From positions 1,674,001-1,738,000 of the forward strand of contig NZ_CP136864.1 in the NCBI RefSeq assembly GCF_045689235.1: 64,000 bases of DNA. Direction: 5' to 3'. Below, in pieces: positions 8,885 to 18,299 of this stretch (position 1 is its first letter; every line of letters begins with the position of its first letter). The notes beneath the pieces were generated by a model that searched no databases, was not told the origin of the DNA, and was given only the letters and a program-made list of their open reading frames with translations. This stretch comes from Congregibacter variabilis. GTDB taxonomy: Bacteria > Pseudomonadota > Gammaproteobacteria > Pseudomonadales > Halieaceae. Both the position numbers and the translations under genes were made by a program.

Positions 8885-9419
8885 ACCAATTAGAGGAAAA
8901 CGCGCCAAGAGCGACGATCCGGACATGGAATTCGATGAAGGCCCCAGTAAGTCGGCTCGAAAGAGAGAAATGACGGCACTGCAGGAGCTGGGAGAAGCGC
9001 TTTGTGCTCTGAGCCCTCGCGAGCTTGGCAAAATACCCATCGATGACGAGGACCTGCTTGCGGCCATAGAAGAAAGTTCGCGCATCAAGCAAAACAGCGC
9101 CATGCGCCGGCACCGTCAGTACATCGGCAAGCTCATGCGACGCATCGATCCGGAGCCACTGCAGCAGGCACTGGATGCGCTATACCAGTCGCGGACGAAC
9201 GATACTCAGCGCTTTCAGCAGTTGGAGGAACTCCGAGACAAGCTGATCCGCGATGGCGATGCTGCATTGGGAAAGGTAATCAATCAACATCCCGGCGCTG
9301 ATCGACAACAACTTCGGCAGCTTATTCGTGAGGCGCAGCGAGAGGCCGCTGCAGAGAAGCCCCCTGCCGCTAGCCGGCGTCTGTTTCGCTACCTTCGGGA
9401 ACTTCAGGCCGAGGCGTGA
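8877..9419 (+). CDS. darP: Ribosome-associated protein DarP (YjgA family)
   Basis: DarP/YjgA associates with late 50S ribosomal precursors. The 180-residue protein is hydrophilic and highly charged, with the family pattern KSARKREMTALQELGE near the N-terminus and RQYIGKLMR in the middle. The ATG at 8877 sits inside the mgtE stop region (8-base overlap) and gives the usual N-terminus. An upstream in-frame start at 8832 would lie wholly within mgtE. Its 3' end overlaps the convergent yhdP gene by 50 bases. Confidence 0.94.
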   Translation: MPKPIRGKRAKSDDPDMEFDEGPSKSARKREMTALQELGEALCALSPRELGKIPIDDEDLLAAIEESSRIKQNSAMRRHRQYIGKLMRRIDPEPLQQALDALYQSRTNDTQRFQQLEELRDKLIRDGDAALGKVINQHPGADRQQLRQLIREAQREAAAEKPPAASRRLFRYLRELQAEA

Positions 9420-12400
9420 GCTTGTCGTCAAAAAGACGGCGGAATTTCACCGTAGGTGTTTCCATGGGGCCAGACACTTCGTAGACCGCAGAAGACATAC
9501 GGTTTACCTGCTTTTCAAAAACCTTGCTTACGACGAATACCCCAGCTGCAACCGCCGGGCCTGCGGCCAGAGCTGCCACCCAGGGCAAATTGTTGGCGAC
9601 TGGCAGGGTCACCAGCAGCTCGCCATTGATATTCCCCAGTGCCAAATCGCTCAGCCCGGTAAAAGCAAAGGCACTGGCTGCACCATCGATCTGCAAGTCA
9701 GCCACTTCAAGAATACCCTTTTGCAGATACAGCTCCGTGCTCGCCGTCACGAAGGGGATTCCTGACTCAAACATGTGGCTCAGACTAAGGCCGCGCAGAA
9801 TTTCTGCAAAGTTAAGAAAGCTAATCATCGACAGCGCCCCCGGACCGGACTCCAGCAGCCGTCCGTTACGCGCCGCCAGTAAAATAGATCCATCCGTTTC
9901 CAATACAGAAAAAGCTGTGGGCGGGCCGGGCCAGTGCAGCCGCAGGGACATGGAACCGGACTCAGACTCCAGCGTAGGTGCAAATCCCGCGGCGCTCATG
10001 ACCTCACCGAAATCTGAGTAGGCACCGTCAATCTCCAGCGCCGTTACTTCGCTGTCGCCATCTTTAAACCATCGCAACATGCCCGGCTGAGGCGCATCGA
10101 GCTGCATCCCCCAAAGGCTTCCCTCAATACCCGTCGCATACAGAGCGCCATCGGTTTGAGCGGTGTCCATATCGAAACCAACGCCACCGAGCGTTCGCTC
10201 TCCACTGCGCAGCTCCAGAACATCGACGCGCATACTCGGTAGCGTAGCTCGAACCTGATCTAAAGTGACCGGCTCTCCACCACCAAGGCCTCCAATATCA
10301 AGATGCTCAAGTAATAAATGCAGTTCGCCATTTTTGCGAGTCAGACTCCCCTGGACCGATGCGGACTCAATAGCACCCTGCCACAAGTTCTCCACTCCCC
10401 AAAGGTCCACTCGCGCACGTCCGAAGTCCCGGGTGGCCAAGCTCAACTGCCCGACATCCAGAGAATCAATCTGATAACTCATGCCGGCTTCAGGCTCGAC
10501 ATTCTCCAAAGCAGGCAGCGAAGACATTGATTGAGCCGCGTCAAAGGCGGTGCTTTGCACAGACAGAGTATCGCTGGCCTGAGCCCCATAGCGACGGTAA
10601 AAGTCGCTCCACTGCGTAATATCTAAAGAAGACAGCGTTCCGGCAAGACAAAGACGCTGTTCACAGCTACCCAGATCCACTGCCGCGCCACCGACGCTTG
10701 CGGCCAGTTTGGCAAGGGAATTTCCTGCAAGAACCAGCTGCATGCTCAAACGTTCCCCCAGCTCAATATCCATCACAGGGTCTGCTACCAGAGGAATATT
10801 CAGGTCAAAACTAAAAGGCTGTTCGGGAGTTTTTGCAAAGGGTCTTGGCACATCGAAGATCACTCCCAACAAGTCTGAGCTCAGGTGAAACCGTGGGTCG
10901 CTTTTGTCACTGAGCATCAGTTGACCAGAAAAAGCCGTGGTACCCGTGGCGAAACCCAACAGGGGCTGAGACAACCAGGAGGCGATAGCCGAGGTCTCCA
11001 GCTCGCCGTCAAGAGAAAGGTCCATACCCTGATCGCCGCCCTCAGTTTCGGCAAGCGCACCCAAGGCCACATGGCCTCCGAGAGTTTCACCCTGCAATCC
11101 ACTGCCGGCAAAGCCTTCTCGCGTTCGGTACCGCAATTGTCCCCGGATTTTGTCCACCCCAAGACTCAACTGCGCTATCTCTGCAGAGGCCTCTGTAAGC
11201 TGCAAGCTCAAATCCACATCGGGCCCGGAGGCTTCGCCACCAATGGGCAGGGTCAGAGCAAGGTCACCTTCCAGGGATCCGCCAAAACGCCAGTCGGCAA
11301 AAACACTATTGGTGATATCTCGAAGCGGCGAATCGCTGAGCAGCACCTGCGCAGCGCTCGCAGGACCATCGATGTGTCCTGCAACATCCAGCAAGACGCC
11401 AGGCGCCCGAGGCAAGACCCGGACCATCAGGTCTGTCAGTTGAGCGCCTTCGCTGCGAGCGGTGGGCGCCCGGCCCCAGGTACGTTTATCATCCACCCAT
11501 ATCGTGGCGTTAACATCCGTGAGTATTGGCCAGGCAGGGTCGTAGCTGAGGGTAGCTTCGCTTGTATCGAGAAAGAGTTGCACCGTCATGTGCGGAAAAT
11601 TGCCGCGGCGCGTGCTCCCTCTCCAAATAAATCCGGCACGGTCGACCTTGCCCTCAACGATGCTGCGATCCAGCCATCCCAAAAGCGGACCAGGCAGCGT
11701 AAAAGGTAGATATTTCGCACGCTTCTGAACCTCGGAATCCCGAAGCCCAATGAGCAACTCCAGCTCCACACCCGTCACACGCTCGCTAAAGGGAACATCA
11801 ACCGCAAACAAGCCACTGGCCTTCCCTTCGTCACCAATCAGGCGCATAAGACCACTATCAATTCTCAATCCGGCGCTGTCCCAACTCAGATAGACGTCGC
11901 CCAGGGCATCTGCATAGCGCAGGGGCTCCCTGTATACCGAGGGATAGTGCATGCTGAAATCCTGGGCATCGAGCTTTAAATGGCCAGAACCCGGCGCCAA
12001 TTCAAGATAGCCGGTAACCCCGGTCAACGCAGGCGTGTTTCGCCAACTGCTGACGCTCACATCATCAATGGCGCTGCGCAATTGCCAACTATTGGCCGGG
12101 TCGGAGAGGTCATCCAGACGCAGCTCCAGCACGCTGAGTGTTCCGGCTGGTGCCAGGGAGGGCAACACATCGCGCAGACCCTGAGGCAGTCCTGGCGCCG
12201 CAGCAAGCAAGGTGGGCAAAGCCGATAACCCCAGGTCACTGGCACGAATACGCAGGGCCTGCCCCCACCAATCAAACTGCGCGCGATGAAGGTCCAGAGC
12301 CTGCCCGGCGCGTTCAATATGAAAGTCCTCGGTAAGCAGACTCCAATGACGAGCCCGTTGTTCCAGCGCAGCTTCGAAGGACAAAGCATCTAATGGAAGA

Positions 12401-13284
12401 GACCAGGCTCCTGTGGGCTCATCCAACTGCAGAGCCGCACTATCCCAACGCATTGTCGCTGTGGAATCACCCGCCGCGCGAGCAAGCCAGAACTGTGCGC
12501 TGGCGGACCCTGCAAGACGAAACGGCAAATCCAGAGAGCTCCATAAATTACTCAGCGCAGCAAGATCGCTGCTCTTGGCGTCTACAAAAACGTCGCCGGT
12601 CCAGGAAAGGGGCTTGAGGGGATTGCCCACACCCTCGGCGTTGACCTCCAGCGCGATACTCTCACCTGTGACCATACCGTGCAGCCGACGGTCGTTGCCC
12701 TCGCGCTCCAACAGCAAATCTACCGCCAGATTTATACTGCCGCCGGGGGTCTCGAAACGAAGTGCGTTCTCCGACAAGGCCACGCGCTCAACATTGGGCA
12801 GAAAATCCTCAAGCCAGGCTTTGAGATCTGCGCCACCACCTGCCGTAAAGCCCACAATCTCAATAGCGCCCTCTTCACTCAGCCGGGCATCCAGTGCAAG
12901 CCCCGCTACAGTCATTCGTGACAATTGCAGACTTCCGGCCAGGATGCTGGCAGGCACATCCAAGCGAAAAGAGCCTCTTCCAATGGCAATCGGCGGCGAC
13001 TGCTCGTCGGTCTGAGTAATCTTTAAACCGCTGAAGCTGAGCTCGGGGCTAAAGGCATCCCAGCCTCCGGATAAGCTGTCAACGCTAACGCTAAAAGGCA
13101 GCTTACGATTAATCTGCTCAAGCACCGGGTCCCGAAGCGCGGGCATCTGGGTCATCAGATAACGACCTGCTGCGACGTAGACGGCCAGGAGCACCACCAG
13201 CACCACAAGAAGGCGCCAGGCCCAGGGCGCCAGCGCATGCAGACCCCGTAGCGATAGGCTTTCTTCTGAGCTGTGATCGTTCAT
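9370..13284 (-). CDS. yhdP: YhdP family AsmA-like envelope lipid transport protein
   Basis: YhdP is a very large inner-membrane-anchored periplasmic protein. With TamB and YdbH it is thought to carry phospholipids to the outer membrane. The 1304-residue protein has one membrane segment at about residues 16-40 (LVVLVVLLAVYVAAG) and then a long beta-rich repeat region of the AsmA/DUF3971 type. The C-terminal AsmA-like part contains TELYLQKGILEVADLQIDG. Length is normal for the family (E. coli about 1266). It lies 27 bases after rng, in the conserved mreBCD-maf-rng-yhdP order. Confidence 0.94.
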   Translation of the reverse strand: MNDHSSEESLSLRGLHALAPWAWRLLVVLVVLLAVYVAAGRYLMTQMPALRDPVLEQINRKLPFSVSVDSLSGGWDAFSPELSFSGLKITQTDEQSPPIAIGRGSFRLDVPASILAGSLQLSRMTVAGLALDARLSEEGAIEIVGFTAGGGADLKAWLEDFLPNVERVALSENALRFETPGGSINLAVDLLLEREGNDRRLHGMVTGESIALEVNAEGVGNPLKPLSWTGDVFVDAKSSDLAALSNLWSSLDLPFRLAGSASAQFWLARAAGDSTATMRWDSAALQLDEPTGAWSLPLDALSFEAALEQRARHWSLLTEDFHIERAGQALDLHRAQFDWWGQALRIRASDLGLSALPTLLAAAPGLPQGLRDVLPSLAPAGTLSVLELRLDDLSDPANSWQLRSAIDDVSVSSWRNTPALTGVTGYLELAPGSGHLKLDAQDFSMHYPSVYREPLRYADALGDVYLSWDSAGLRIDSGLMRLIGDEGKASGLFAVDVPFSERVTGVELELLIGLRDSEVQKRAKYLPFTLPGPLLGWLDRSIVEGKVDRAGFIWRGSTRRGNFPHMTVQLFLDTSEATLSYDPAWPILTDVNATIWVDDKRTWGRAPTARSEGAQLTDLMVRVLPRAPGVLLDVAGHIDGPASAAQVLLSDSPLRDITNSVFADWRFGGSLEGDLALTLPIGGEASGPDVDLSLQLTEASAEIAQLSLGVDKIRGQLRYRTREGFAGSGLQGETLGGHVALGALAETEGGDQGMDLSLDGELETSAIASWLSQPLLGFATGTTAFSGQLMLSDKSDPRFHLSSDLLGVIFDVPRPFAKTPEQPFSFDLNIPLVADPVMDIELGERLSMQLVLAGNSLAKLAASVGGAAVDLGSCEQRLCLAGTLSSLDITQWSDFYRRYGAQASDTLSVQSTAFDAAQSMSSLPALENVEPEAGMSYQIDSLDVGQLSLATRDFGRARVDLWGVENLWQGAIESASVQGSLTRKNGELHLLLEHLDIGGLGGGEPVTLDQVRATLPSMRVDVLELRSGERTLGGVGFDMDTAQTDGALYATGIEGSLWGMQLDAPQPGMLRWFKDGDSEVTALEIDGAYSDFGEVMSAAGFAPTLESESGSMSLRLHWPGPPTAFSVLETDGSILLAARNGRLLESGPGALSMISFLNFAEILRGLSLSHMFESGIPFVTASTELYLQKGILEVADLQIDGAASAFAFTGLSDLALGNINGELLVTLPVANNLPWVAALAAGPAVAAGVFVVSKVFEKQVNRMSSAVYEVSGPMETPTVKFRRLFDDKLTPRPEVPEGSETDAG

Positions 13285-13311
13285 GCTCGACGACCCCCGC
13301 TAATGCTCGCG

Positions 13312-14766
13312 TTAGAGCAAAACAATATCAAACTGCTCCTGCGTATAGTCCGGCTCAGCACGAAAACTAATGCTGCGACCAATAAAAGACTCTAGATCTC
13401 CCACGTTAGCCGACTCTTCGTCCAACAATCGGTCAACCACCGTTTGCGAAGCCAACACCATCAAACCTCCGGTTTCGTAGGCCCTGGCATCTCGCATAAT
13501 TTCCCGGAGTATCTCGTAGCATACTGTCTCCGCTGTCTTGAGTACGCCCCGTCCATCACAGCTTGGACAATCTTCACAGAGGGTACGTTCCAGACTTTCG
13601 CGGCTGCGCTTGCGGGTCATCTCCACCAGACCCAATTCCGAAACACCCGTGATCTTGTTTTTGGCTGGATCGCTAGCCATGGCTTTTTCCAGCGCCCGAT
13701 GCACCTGACGGCGATGTTCAGCGTCGCGCATATCAATAAAATCAACAATCACAATCCCGCCGAGATTTCGCAGGCGAAGCTGCCGCGCAAGAACGGTGGC
13801 CGCTTCAAGATTGGTCTTAAACAGAGTTTCATCCTGATTGCGACGCCCAACAAAGGAACCTGTGTTCACATCGATGGTGGTCATCGCCTCGGTCTGATCG
13901 ATCACCAGATGCCCACCGCTCTTGAGGGACACCACGCGGGCAAGCGCGCGCTGAATATCTTCTTCTACACTGTAAAGATCAAGAATCGGACGCTCTCCCT
14001 CATAAAGTTCTACAAGACCGGCCAGCTCTGGCATGTATTTGAGGCAGAACTCATTTAGCACCGTATAGCTTTCATGGCTATCCACCAAGATTCGCTGCAT
14101 GCCCGGACGCGCAAGATCACGCACCGTGCGAAGTTGCAGTGGCAGGTCTTCGTAGAGTAACTCCGGGTTTTGAGCTGTCGCTGCACGTCGCGACACTACG
14201 GCCCACAGTCGTTGGAGGAACCGCAGGTCAGCACGAATTTCGCTCTCGCCCGCCCCTTCTGCCGCGGTGCGCAATATGTACCCGCCGCCATCCATGGATT
14301 CGCTGTCCAGCGCTTCAGCCAGCACTTGCTGCAATCGCGCCCGCTCATCAACATCATCAATGCGCTGGGACACTCCAACGTGATCACTGTGAGGCATATA
14401 GACCAGATAACGCGTGGAAACCGACAACTGACTGGTAAGACGAGCGCCCTTCTTACTGATCGGGTCTTTGGCGACCTGAACGGTTATGAGCTGCCCTTCG
14501 CGCAGGTGATCCGCAATGCGCTCGTCGGTGGCAGAGCCAACGCCCAGAACGTCTGTGAGATGAATAAAACCACTGCGCTCGCCACCAAAATCCACAAACG
14601 CCGCCTGCATGCCAGGCATGACTCGTAGCACGCGCCCCGCGTAGATATTGCCAACGCTGCCGCGACTGGATTGACGCTCAATGTAAATATCCTGTGCAGC
14701 GCCATTCTCGATCACAGCCACTCGCGCTTCCATGGGCGTAACGTTGACGAGAATTTCCTCGTTCAC
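13312..14766 (-). CDS. rng: Ribonuclease G
   Basis: RNase G is a single-strand endoribonuclease of the RNase E/G family that matures the 16S rRNA 5' end and degrades some mRNAs. The 484-residue protein has an S1 domain at about 36-110 and the catalytic region with TIDVNTGSFVG and IVIVDFIDM. The zinc-link motif CEDCPSCDGRG is present, and there is no long C-terminal scaffold as in RNase E. The GTG start overlaps the maf stop by 4 bases (GTGA). Confidence 0.97.
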   Translation of the reverse strand: MNEEILVNVTPMEARVAVIENGAAQDIYIERQSSRGSVGNIYAGRVLRVMPGMQAAFVDFGGERSGFIHLTDVLGVGSATDERIADHLREGQLITVQVAKDPISKKGARLTSQLSVSTRYLVYMPHSDHVGVSQRIDDVDERARLQQVLAEALDSESMDGGGYILRTAAEGAGESEIRADLRFLQRLWAVVSRRAATAQNPELLYEDLPLQLRTVRDLARPGMQRILVDSHESYTVLNEFCLKYMPELAGLVELYEGERPILDLYSVEEDIQRALARVVSLKSGGHLVIDQTEAMTTIDVNTGSFVGRRNQDETLFKTNLEAATVLARQLRLRNLGGIVIVDFIDMRDAEHRRQVHRALEKAMASDPAKNKITGVSELGLVEMTRKRSRESLERTLCEDCPSCDGRGVLKTAETVCYEILREIMRDARAYETGGLMVLASQTVVDRLLDEESANVGDLESFIGRSISFRAEPDYTQEQFDIVLL

Positions 14767-15359
14767 GCCCGGCCGCCTCGCAAACCCGCTACCAGACCAA
14801 AATCGGCAAGCAGCTCTCGCGTCTCAACGAGCGGCAAGCCTATGACATTGCTGACGCTGCCATCAATACGACGAACAAAGCTACCCGCCAGCCCCTGGAT
14901 CGCATAGGCGCCAGCCTTATCCCAGGGCTCATCAGTCGACAGATAGGCATCAATCAATGCCGGTGTGAGCGGCGCGAACTCAACAAGCGTACGCACGAGC
15001 ACTGTCTCGCTGCACAAGCCTTGGCGGGCACAGACCGCGGTATAAACTTCGTGGCTTCTGTCGCTCAGCCGCTCGAGCATTTGCCGCGCCTGCGCTGCGT
15101 CCTGGGGCTTACCCAGGCTTACTTCATCCAGCACAACCGTGGTGTCGGCGGTCAGCAATAAGCTCGAGCCAAGGTCGGCCAAGGCGTCTGCTTTTTCTTC
15201 AGCCATGCGTTGAACGTAACTCCGAGGAGCCTCATCAAGCTGTGGCGTCTCGTCTATATCGGCGGCGGTCACCTGAAACTTCAAGCCCAACTGCGCCAGC
15301 AAGTCCGCGCGTCGGGGACTTGCCGACCCCAGAACTAATGCTGGTAAATTCGACTCCAT
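14763..15359 (-). CDS. maf: Maf family nucleoside triphosphate pyrophosphatase
   Basis: Maf proteins hydrolyse non-canonical or excess nucleotides. Position between mreD and rng matches E. coli YhdE, which acts on dTTP and UTP. The signature GSASPRR lies near the N-terminus, followed by the conserved blocks DETP, ADTTVVL and GKP, and by GLAGSFVRRIDG. The ATG at 15359 overlaps the mreD stop by one base (TGATG) and is preferred over the TTG one codon upstream. The length of 198 residues is normal. Confidence 0.95.
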   Translation of the reverse strand: MESNLPALVLGSASPRRADLLAQLGLKFQVTAADIDETPQLDEAPRSYVQRMAEEKADALADLGSSLLLTADTTVVLDEVSLGKPQDAAQARQMLERLSDRSHEVYTAVCARQGLCSETVLVRTLVEFAPLTPALIDAYLSTDEPWDKAGAYAIQGLAGSFVRRIDGSVSNVIGLPLVETRELLADFGLVAGLRGGRA

Positions 15360-15844
15360 CAATTGACCTTGTAACTACGACGCAGGCCGCGTAACACCGG
15401 CATGAGCAGCGGCCACAATAAAGCCGTGCTCAGGGCGGGAAAGAGAAAAGCAAACCCTGATACCCCGCCCCCCTGCAAACTTTGTAACCACTGGGTTAAG
15501 AGCTGATGCAGTCCCGCGAGCACAAAAACCACCGAGGCTTGTTGCAGCAAGGAGAACACGCGCAGGCGCTGGTACATCAAACCTGCGAGGGTGACGGCCA
15601 CTGCCAAACACAGCATGTTCTGCCCCAGCACGGCTCCTTCCATAACGTCGACAAGCAAACCCACCGCCAACGCAGTGACCAGGCCTACTCGATGGGGTAA
15701 GGCTATAGTCCAGTACAGTAAAACCAGCAGAATCCATTCGGGACGCCACCAAATCAAAGATTCGGTCAGTGGAAGAACCGCAAGCACCGCTGCGACCAAT
15801 AAGGACGCCACAATAATCCAGTAGCCATTAAGCCGCTCACTCAC
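15359..15844 (-). CDS. mreD: Rod shape-determining protein MreD
   Basis: MreD is a small integral membrane protein of the elongasome, acting with MreB and MreC in lateral wall synthesis. The GTG at 15844 overlaps the mreC stop by 8 bases and gives 161 residues, close to the 162 of E. coli. The protein has five or so hydrophobic segments and the family phrase PHRVGLVTALAVGLLVDVMEGAVLG (start of that region near residue 50). A longer frame reaching 16027 would run deep inside mreC in another phase and is rejected. Confidence 0.94.
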   Translation of the reverse strand: MSERLNGYWIIVASLLVAAVLAVLPLTESLIWWRPEWILLVLLYWTIALPHRVGLVTALAVGLLVDVMEGAVLGQNMLCLAVAVTLAGLMYQRLRVFSLLQQASVVFVLAGLHQLLTQWLQSLQGGGVSGFAFLFPALSTALLWPLLMPVLRGLRRSYKVN

Positions 15845-16712
15845 CCGGCTCGTCCCCGGGAGCAAGCTCTGGCTCAACATCCGGCAATCGACTAAAGACC
15901 AGCAGAACGTGCCGCGCACGATCCAGGGCGGCGGTAGGTGTTGCAATGATTCGCGCAAACGCCTCACCGGGGTTGCGCTCCACAGCGGATACGGTAGCCA
16001 CTGGATAGCCAATGGGGAACCGGCCACCGAGACCGGAGGTGACCAGCAGATCGCCGGTCTGAATATCAGTGGTGGCTGTCACATGGTGCACTGCCAATTG
16101 ATCAAGCGTACCCATCCCTTCGGCAACCGCCCGCACGCCGTTGCGATTAACCTGCACAGGTACAGAATGCGTGGGGTCCGTCACCAGCAGTACCCGAGAG
16201 CTCGTCATGCCGACCTCCACCACCTGCCCCATCAATCCCTGCGCATCGATTAATGGCTGTCCCAGATACACATCTGCTTCGGCACCCTTATCGAGCACGA
16301 GTTGATGGCGGACCGGGTCGGGAGAAACCCCGATGATTTCACTCACCAGCACATCATCGCGAAGCAAAGCTGTGGAATTAAGGAGGGTCCGAAGGCGGGC
16401 GTTATCTGCCTGTAGTGAGGACAGTTGCTGAGAACGGCCCTGAAGCACCAGATTCTCTCGGCGCAATCGATCATTATCTTCTAACAATCGCTGCCTGGAT
16501 CGAATGGTATTGTCCTGCCAGTCGCCGATAGCCGAGGGAATATCCGCAATCAGATATATCGGCGTCAGTGCGGTATCGATAGCAGAACGTACCGTTGCAA
16601 GGCCGCTGTAGCGCAAATCCGCCAAGAGCAACGCGCCCACGAGCACTAGTCCTAGAACAAGCCTAAGACCGAGGTTTGATTCCTGTATGAACAGCGGCTT
16701 GATTGGCAGCAC
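15837..16712 (-). CDS. mreC: Rod shape-determining protein MreC
   Basis: MreC is a bitopic inner-membrane protein whose periplasmic beta domain organises the cell-wall elongation complex. The 291-residue protein has a membrane segment at about residues 15-33, a coiled coil at about 60-110 and the conserved beta-barrel region with GLMGQVVEVG and SRVLLVTDP. The start is GTG, 31 bases after mreB. The C-terminal end is acidic and Pro-rich. Confidence 0.96.
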   Translation of the reverse strand: MLPIKPLFIQESNLGLRLVLGLVLVGALLLADLRYSGLATVRSAIDTALTPIYLIADIPSAIGDWQDNTIRSRQRLLEDNDRLRRENLVLQGRSQQLSSLQADNARLRTLLNSTALLRDDVLVSEIIGVSPDPVRHQLVLDKGAEADVYLGQPLIDAQGLMGQVVEVGMTSSRVLLVTDPTHSVPVQVNRNGVRAVAEGMGTLDQLAVHHVTATTDIQTGDLLVTSGLGGRFPIGYPVATVSAVERNPGEAFARIIATPTAALDRARHVLLVFSRLPDVEPELAPGDEPGE

Positions 16713-16743
16713 CCAAAGCGGGCATTGCGCATGCCGCCCGCGG

Positions 16744-17781
16744 TTATTCTGTAGAGAGTAAGTCTATCGTATGGCGGTCCATTCGTTCCATGGCCATACC
16801 ACCACCGCGAGCCACACAAGTGAGCGGATCTTCGGCAACAACAACCGGTAAACCGGTCTCCGAAGCGATAAGACGGTCCAAGTCCCGTAGCAGAGCACCA
16901 CCACCGGTGAGCACAATACCGCTTTCTGCGATGTCAGCCGCCAACTCCGGAGGTGACTGCTCAAGAGCGGATTTCACGGACTGGACGATAGACGACAGCG
17001 GATCTTGCAGGGACTCAAGAATTTCATCGCTATTAAGCGTAAAGCTGCGAGGCACGCCTTCGGCGAGGTTTCTGCCGCGCACGTCGATCTCGCGCAACTC
17101 GCTACCAGCAAACGCACAACCGACCTCCTGCTTGATCTTTTCTGCGGTGGAATCGCCAATGAGGGTTCCATAGCGTCGGCGCACGTAGGCTACGATAGCT
17201 TCGTCAAAGCGGTCACCGCCAAGACGGATAGAATCGGAGTACACCACCCCGTTCAAAGAAATAATTGCGATCTCGGTTGTTCCGCCACCGACATCAACGA
17301 CCATGCAGCCTGATGCTTCATCTACTTCAAGGCCTGCGCCGATGGCAGCGGCCATGGGCTCTTCAATGAGTCGTACTTCCCGCGCGCCGGCAGAGAGAGC
17401 CGATTCACGAATAGCGCGGCGCTCCACCTGCGTAGATTTGCAAGGCACACACACCAGAACCCGAGGGCTTGGACGAATAAAACGTGTCTCATGCACCTTG
17501 GCAATAAAGTGCTGGAGCATCTTCTCGGTGACCTGGAAGTCCGCGATCACGCCGTCCTTGAGGGGACGAATGGCCGTAATATTGCCCGGGGTTCGCCCCA
17601 GCATACGTTTGGCCTCGGTGCCCACGGCCTCAATAGTCTTTTGTCCGTTGTGAATACGGATGGCAACCACGGAGGGCTCATCGAGCACGATGCCCTGACC
17701 GCGCACGTAAATCAGGGTGTTGGCTGTTCCAAGATCGATGGAGAGATCGTTTGAGAACATGCCACGCAATTTTTTTAGCAT
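16744..17781 (-). CDS. mreB: Rod shape-determining actin homologue MreB
   Basis: MreB forms membrane-bound actin-like filaments that direct lateral wall synthesis. The 345-residue protein has the ATP-binding motifs of the family: DLGTANTLIYV at the N-terminus, VDVGGGTTEIAII in the middle and GIVLTGGGALLRDLD near the end. The amphipathic N-terminal peptide MLKKLRGMFSND is intact. It heads the mreBCD-maf-rng-yhdP unit, divergent from gatC with a 228-base shared upstream region. Confidence 0.98.
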   Translation of the reverse strand: MLKKLRGMFSNDLSIDLGTANTLIYVRGQGIVLDEPSVVAIRIHNGQKTIEAVGTEAKRMLGRTPGNITAIRPLKDGVIADFQVTEKMLQHFIAKVHETRFIRPSPRVLVCVPCKSTQVERRAIRESALSAGAREVRLIEEPMAAAIGAGLEVDEASGCMVVDVGGGTTEIAIISLNGVVYSDSIRLGGDRFDEAIVAYVRRRYGTLIGDSTAEKIKQEVGCAFAGSELREIDVRGRNLAEGVPRSFTLNSDEILESLQDPLSSIVQSVKSALEQSPPELAADIAESGIVLTGGGALLRDLDRLIASETGLPVVVAEDPLTCVARGGGMAMERMDRHTIDLLSTE

Positions 17782-18009
17782 GAAATTCTGTTACCCGAAT
17801 GTAGGTAAAAGTGAAGGTGAAAGTGAACGCCGGAGAAACTGTCGCAGCACTGATTTACTCAATTGCATTAGCAAACCCAGATTTATCTGTTTTTGAGGTC
17901 TCAACCCAGCGTTCATACGCCGCGCAAGGTTATCAACCACGGGGGTGTTGGGCAAGAAACAAATGTTGTATGGTGCGGCGCTTTCCAAGCATCCACGCCA
18001 GTTAAAACA

Positions 18010-18297
18010 ATGTCCGTATCCGGCGACACCATTAGAGAAATCGCGCAACTTGCACGTCTGCGTGTGGAAGATAACGAACTTCCCGCAATGACCCGCAGTT
18101 TCAACACGATTTTAGACCTCTTTGAGCAGCTCCAGGCCGCCCCCAATGACGGTGTAGAGCCCATGGCGAACCCGCTGGATGCGAGCCAGCCTCTGCGCGA
18201 CGACCTCGTAACAGAGAGTAACCAGCGCGAGGCGCTTCAAGCCGTGGCGCCTTTAACCGAGGACGGACTTTACCTCGTACCCAGGGTAGTGGACTAG
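18010..18297 (+). CDS. gatC: Asp-tRNA(Asn)/Glu-tRNA(Gln) amidotransferase subunit C
   Basis: GatC is the small subunit that stabilises GatA in the transamidosome, which converts Glu-tRNA(Gln) or Asp-tRNA(Asn) to the amidated form. The 95-residue protein starts at the ATG at 18010, giving the typical opening ISGDTIREIAQLARL-like helix and the central DLFEQLQAAPNDGVEPM. Two bases separate its stop from gatA. Upstream in-frame codons to 17893 lie in the mreB-gatC promoter region and are not counted. Confidence 0.95.
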   Translation: MSVSGDTIREIAQLARLRVEDNELPAMTRSFNTILDLFEQLQAAPNDGVEPMANPLDASQPLRDDLVTESNQREALQAVAPLTEDGLYLVPRVVD

Positions 18298-18299
18298 AA

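Noticed and set aside
10885..11709. Plus-strand frame of 274 codons inside yhdP
   Set aside because: It is antisense to a well-conserved gene, has no recognisable domain and no plausible upstream signals.
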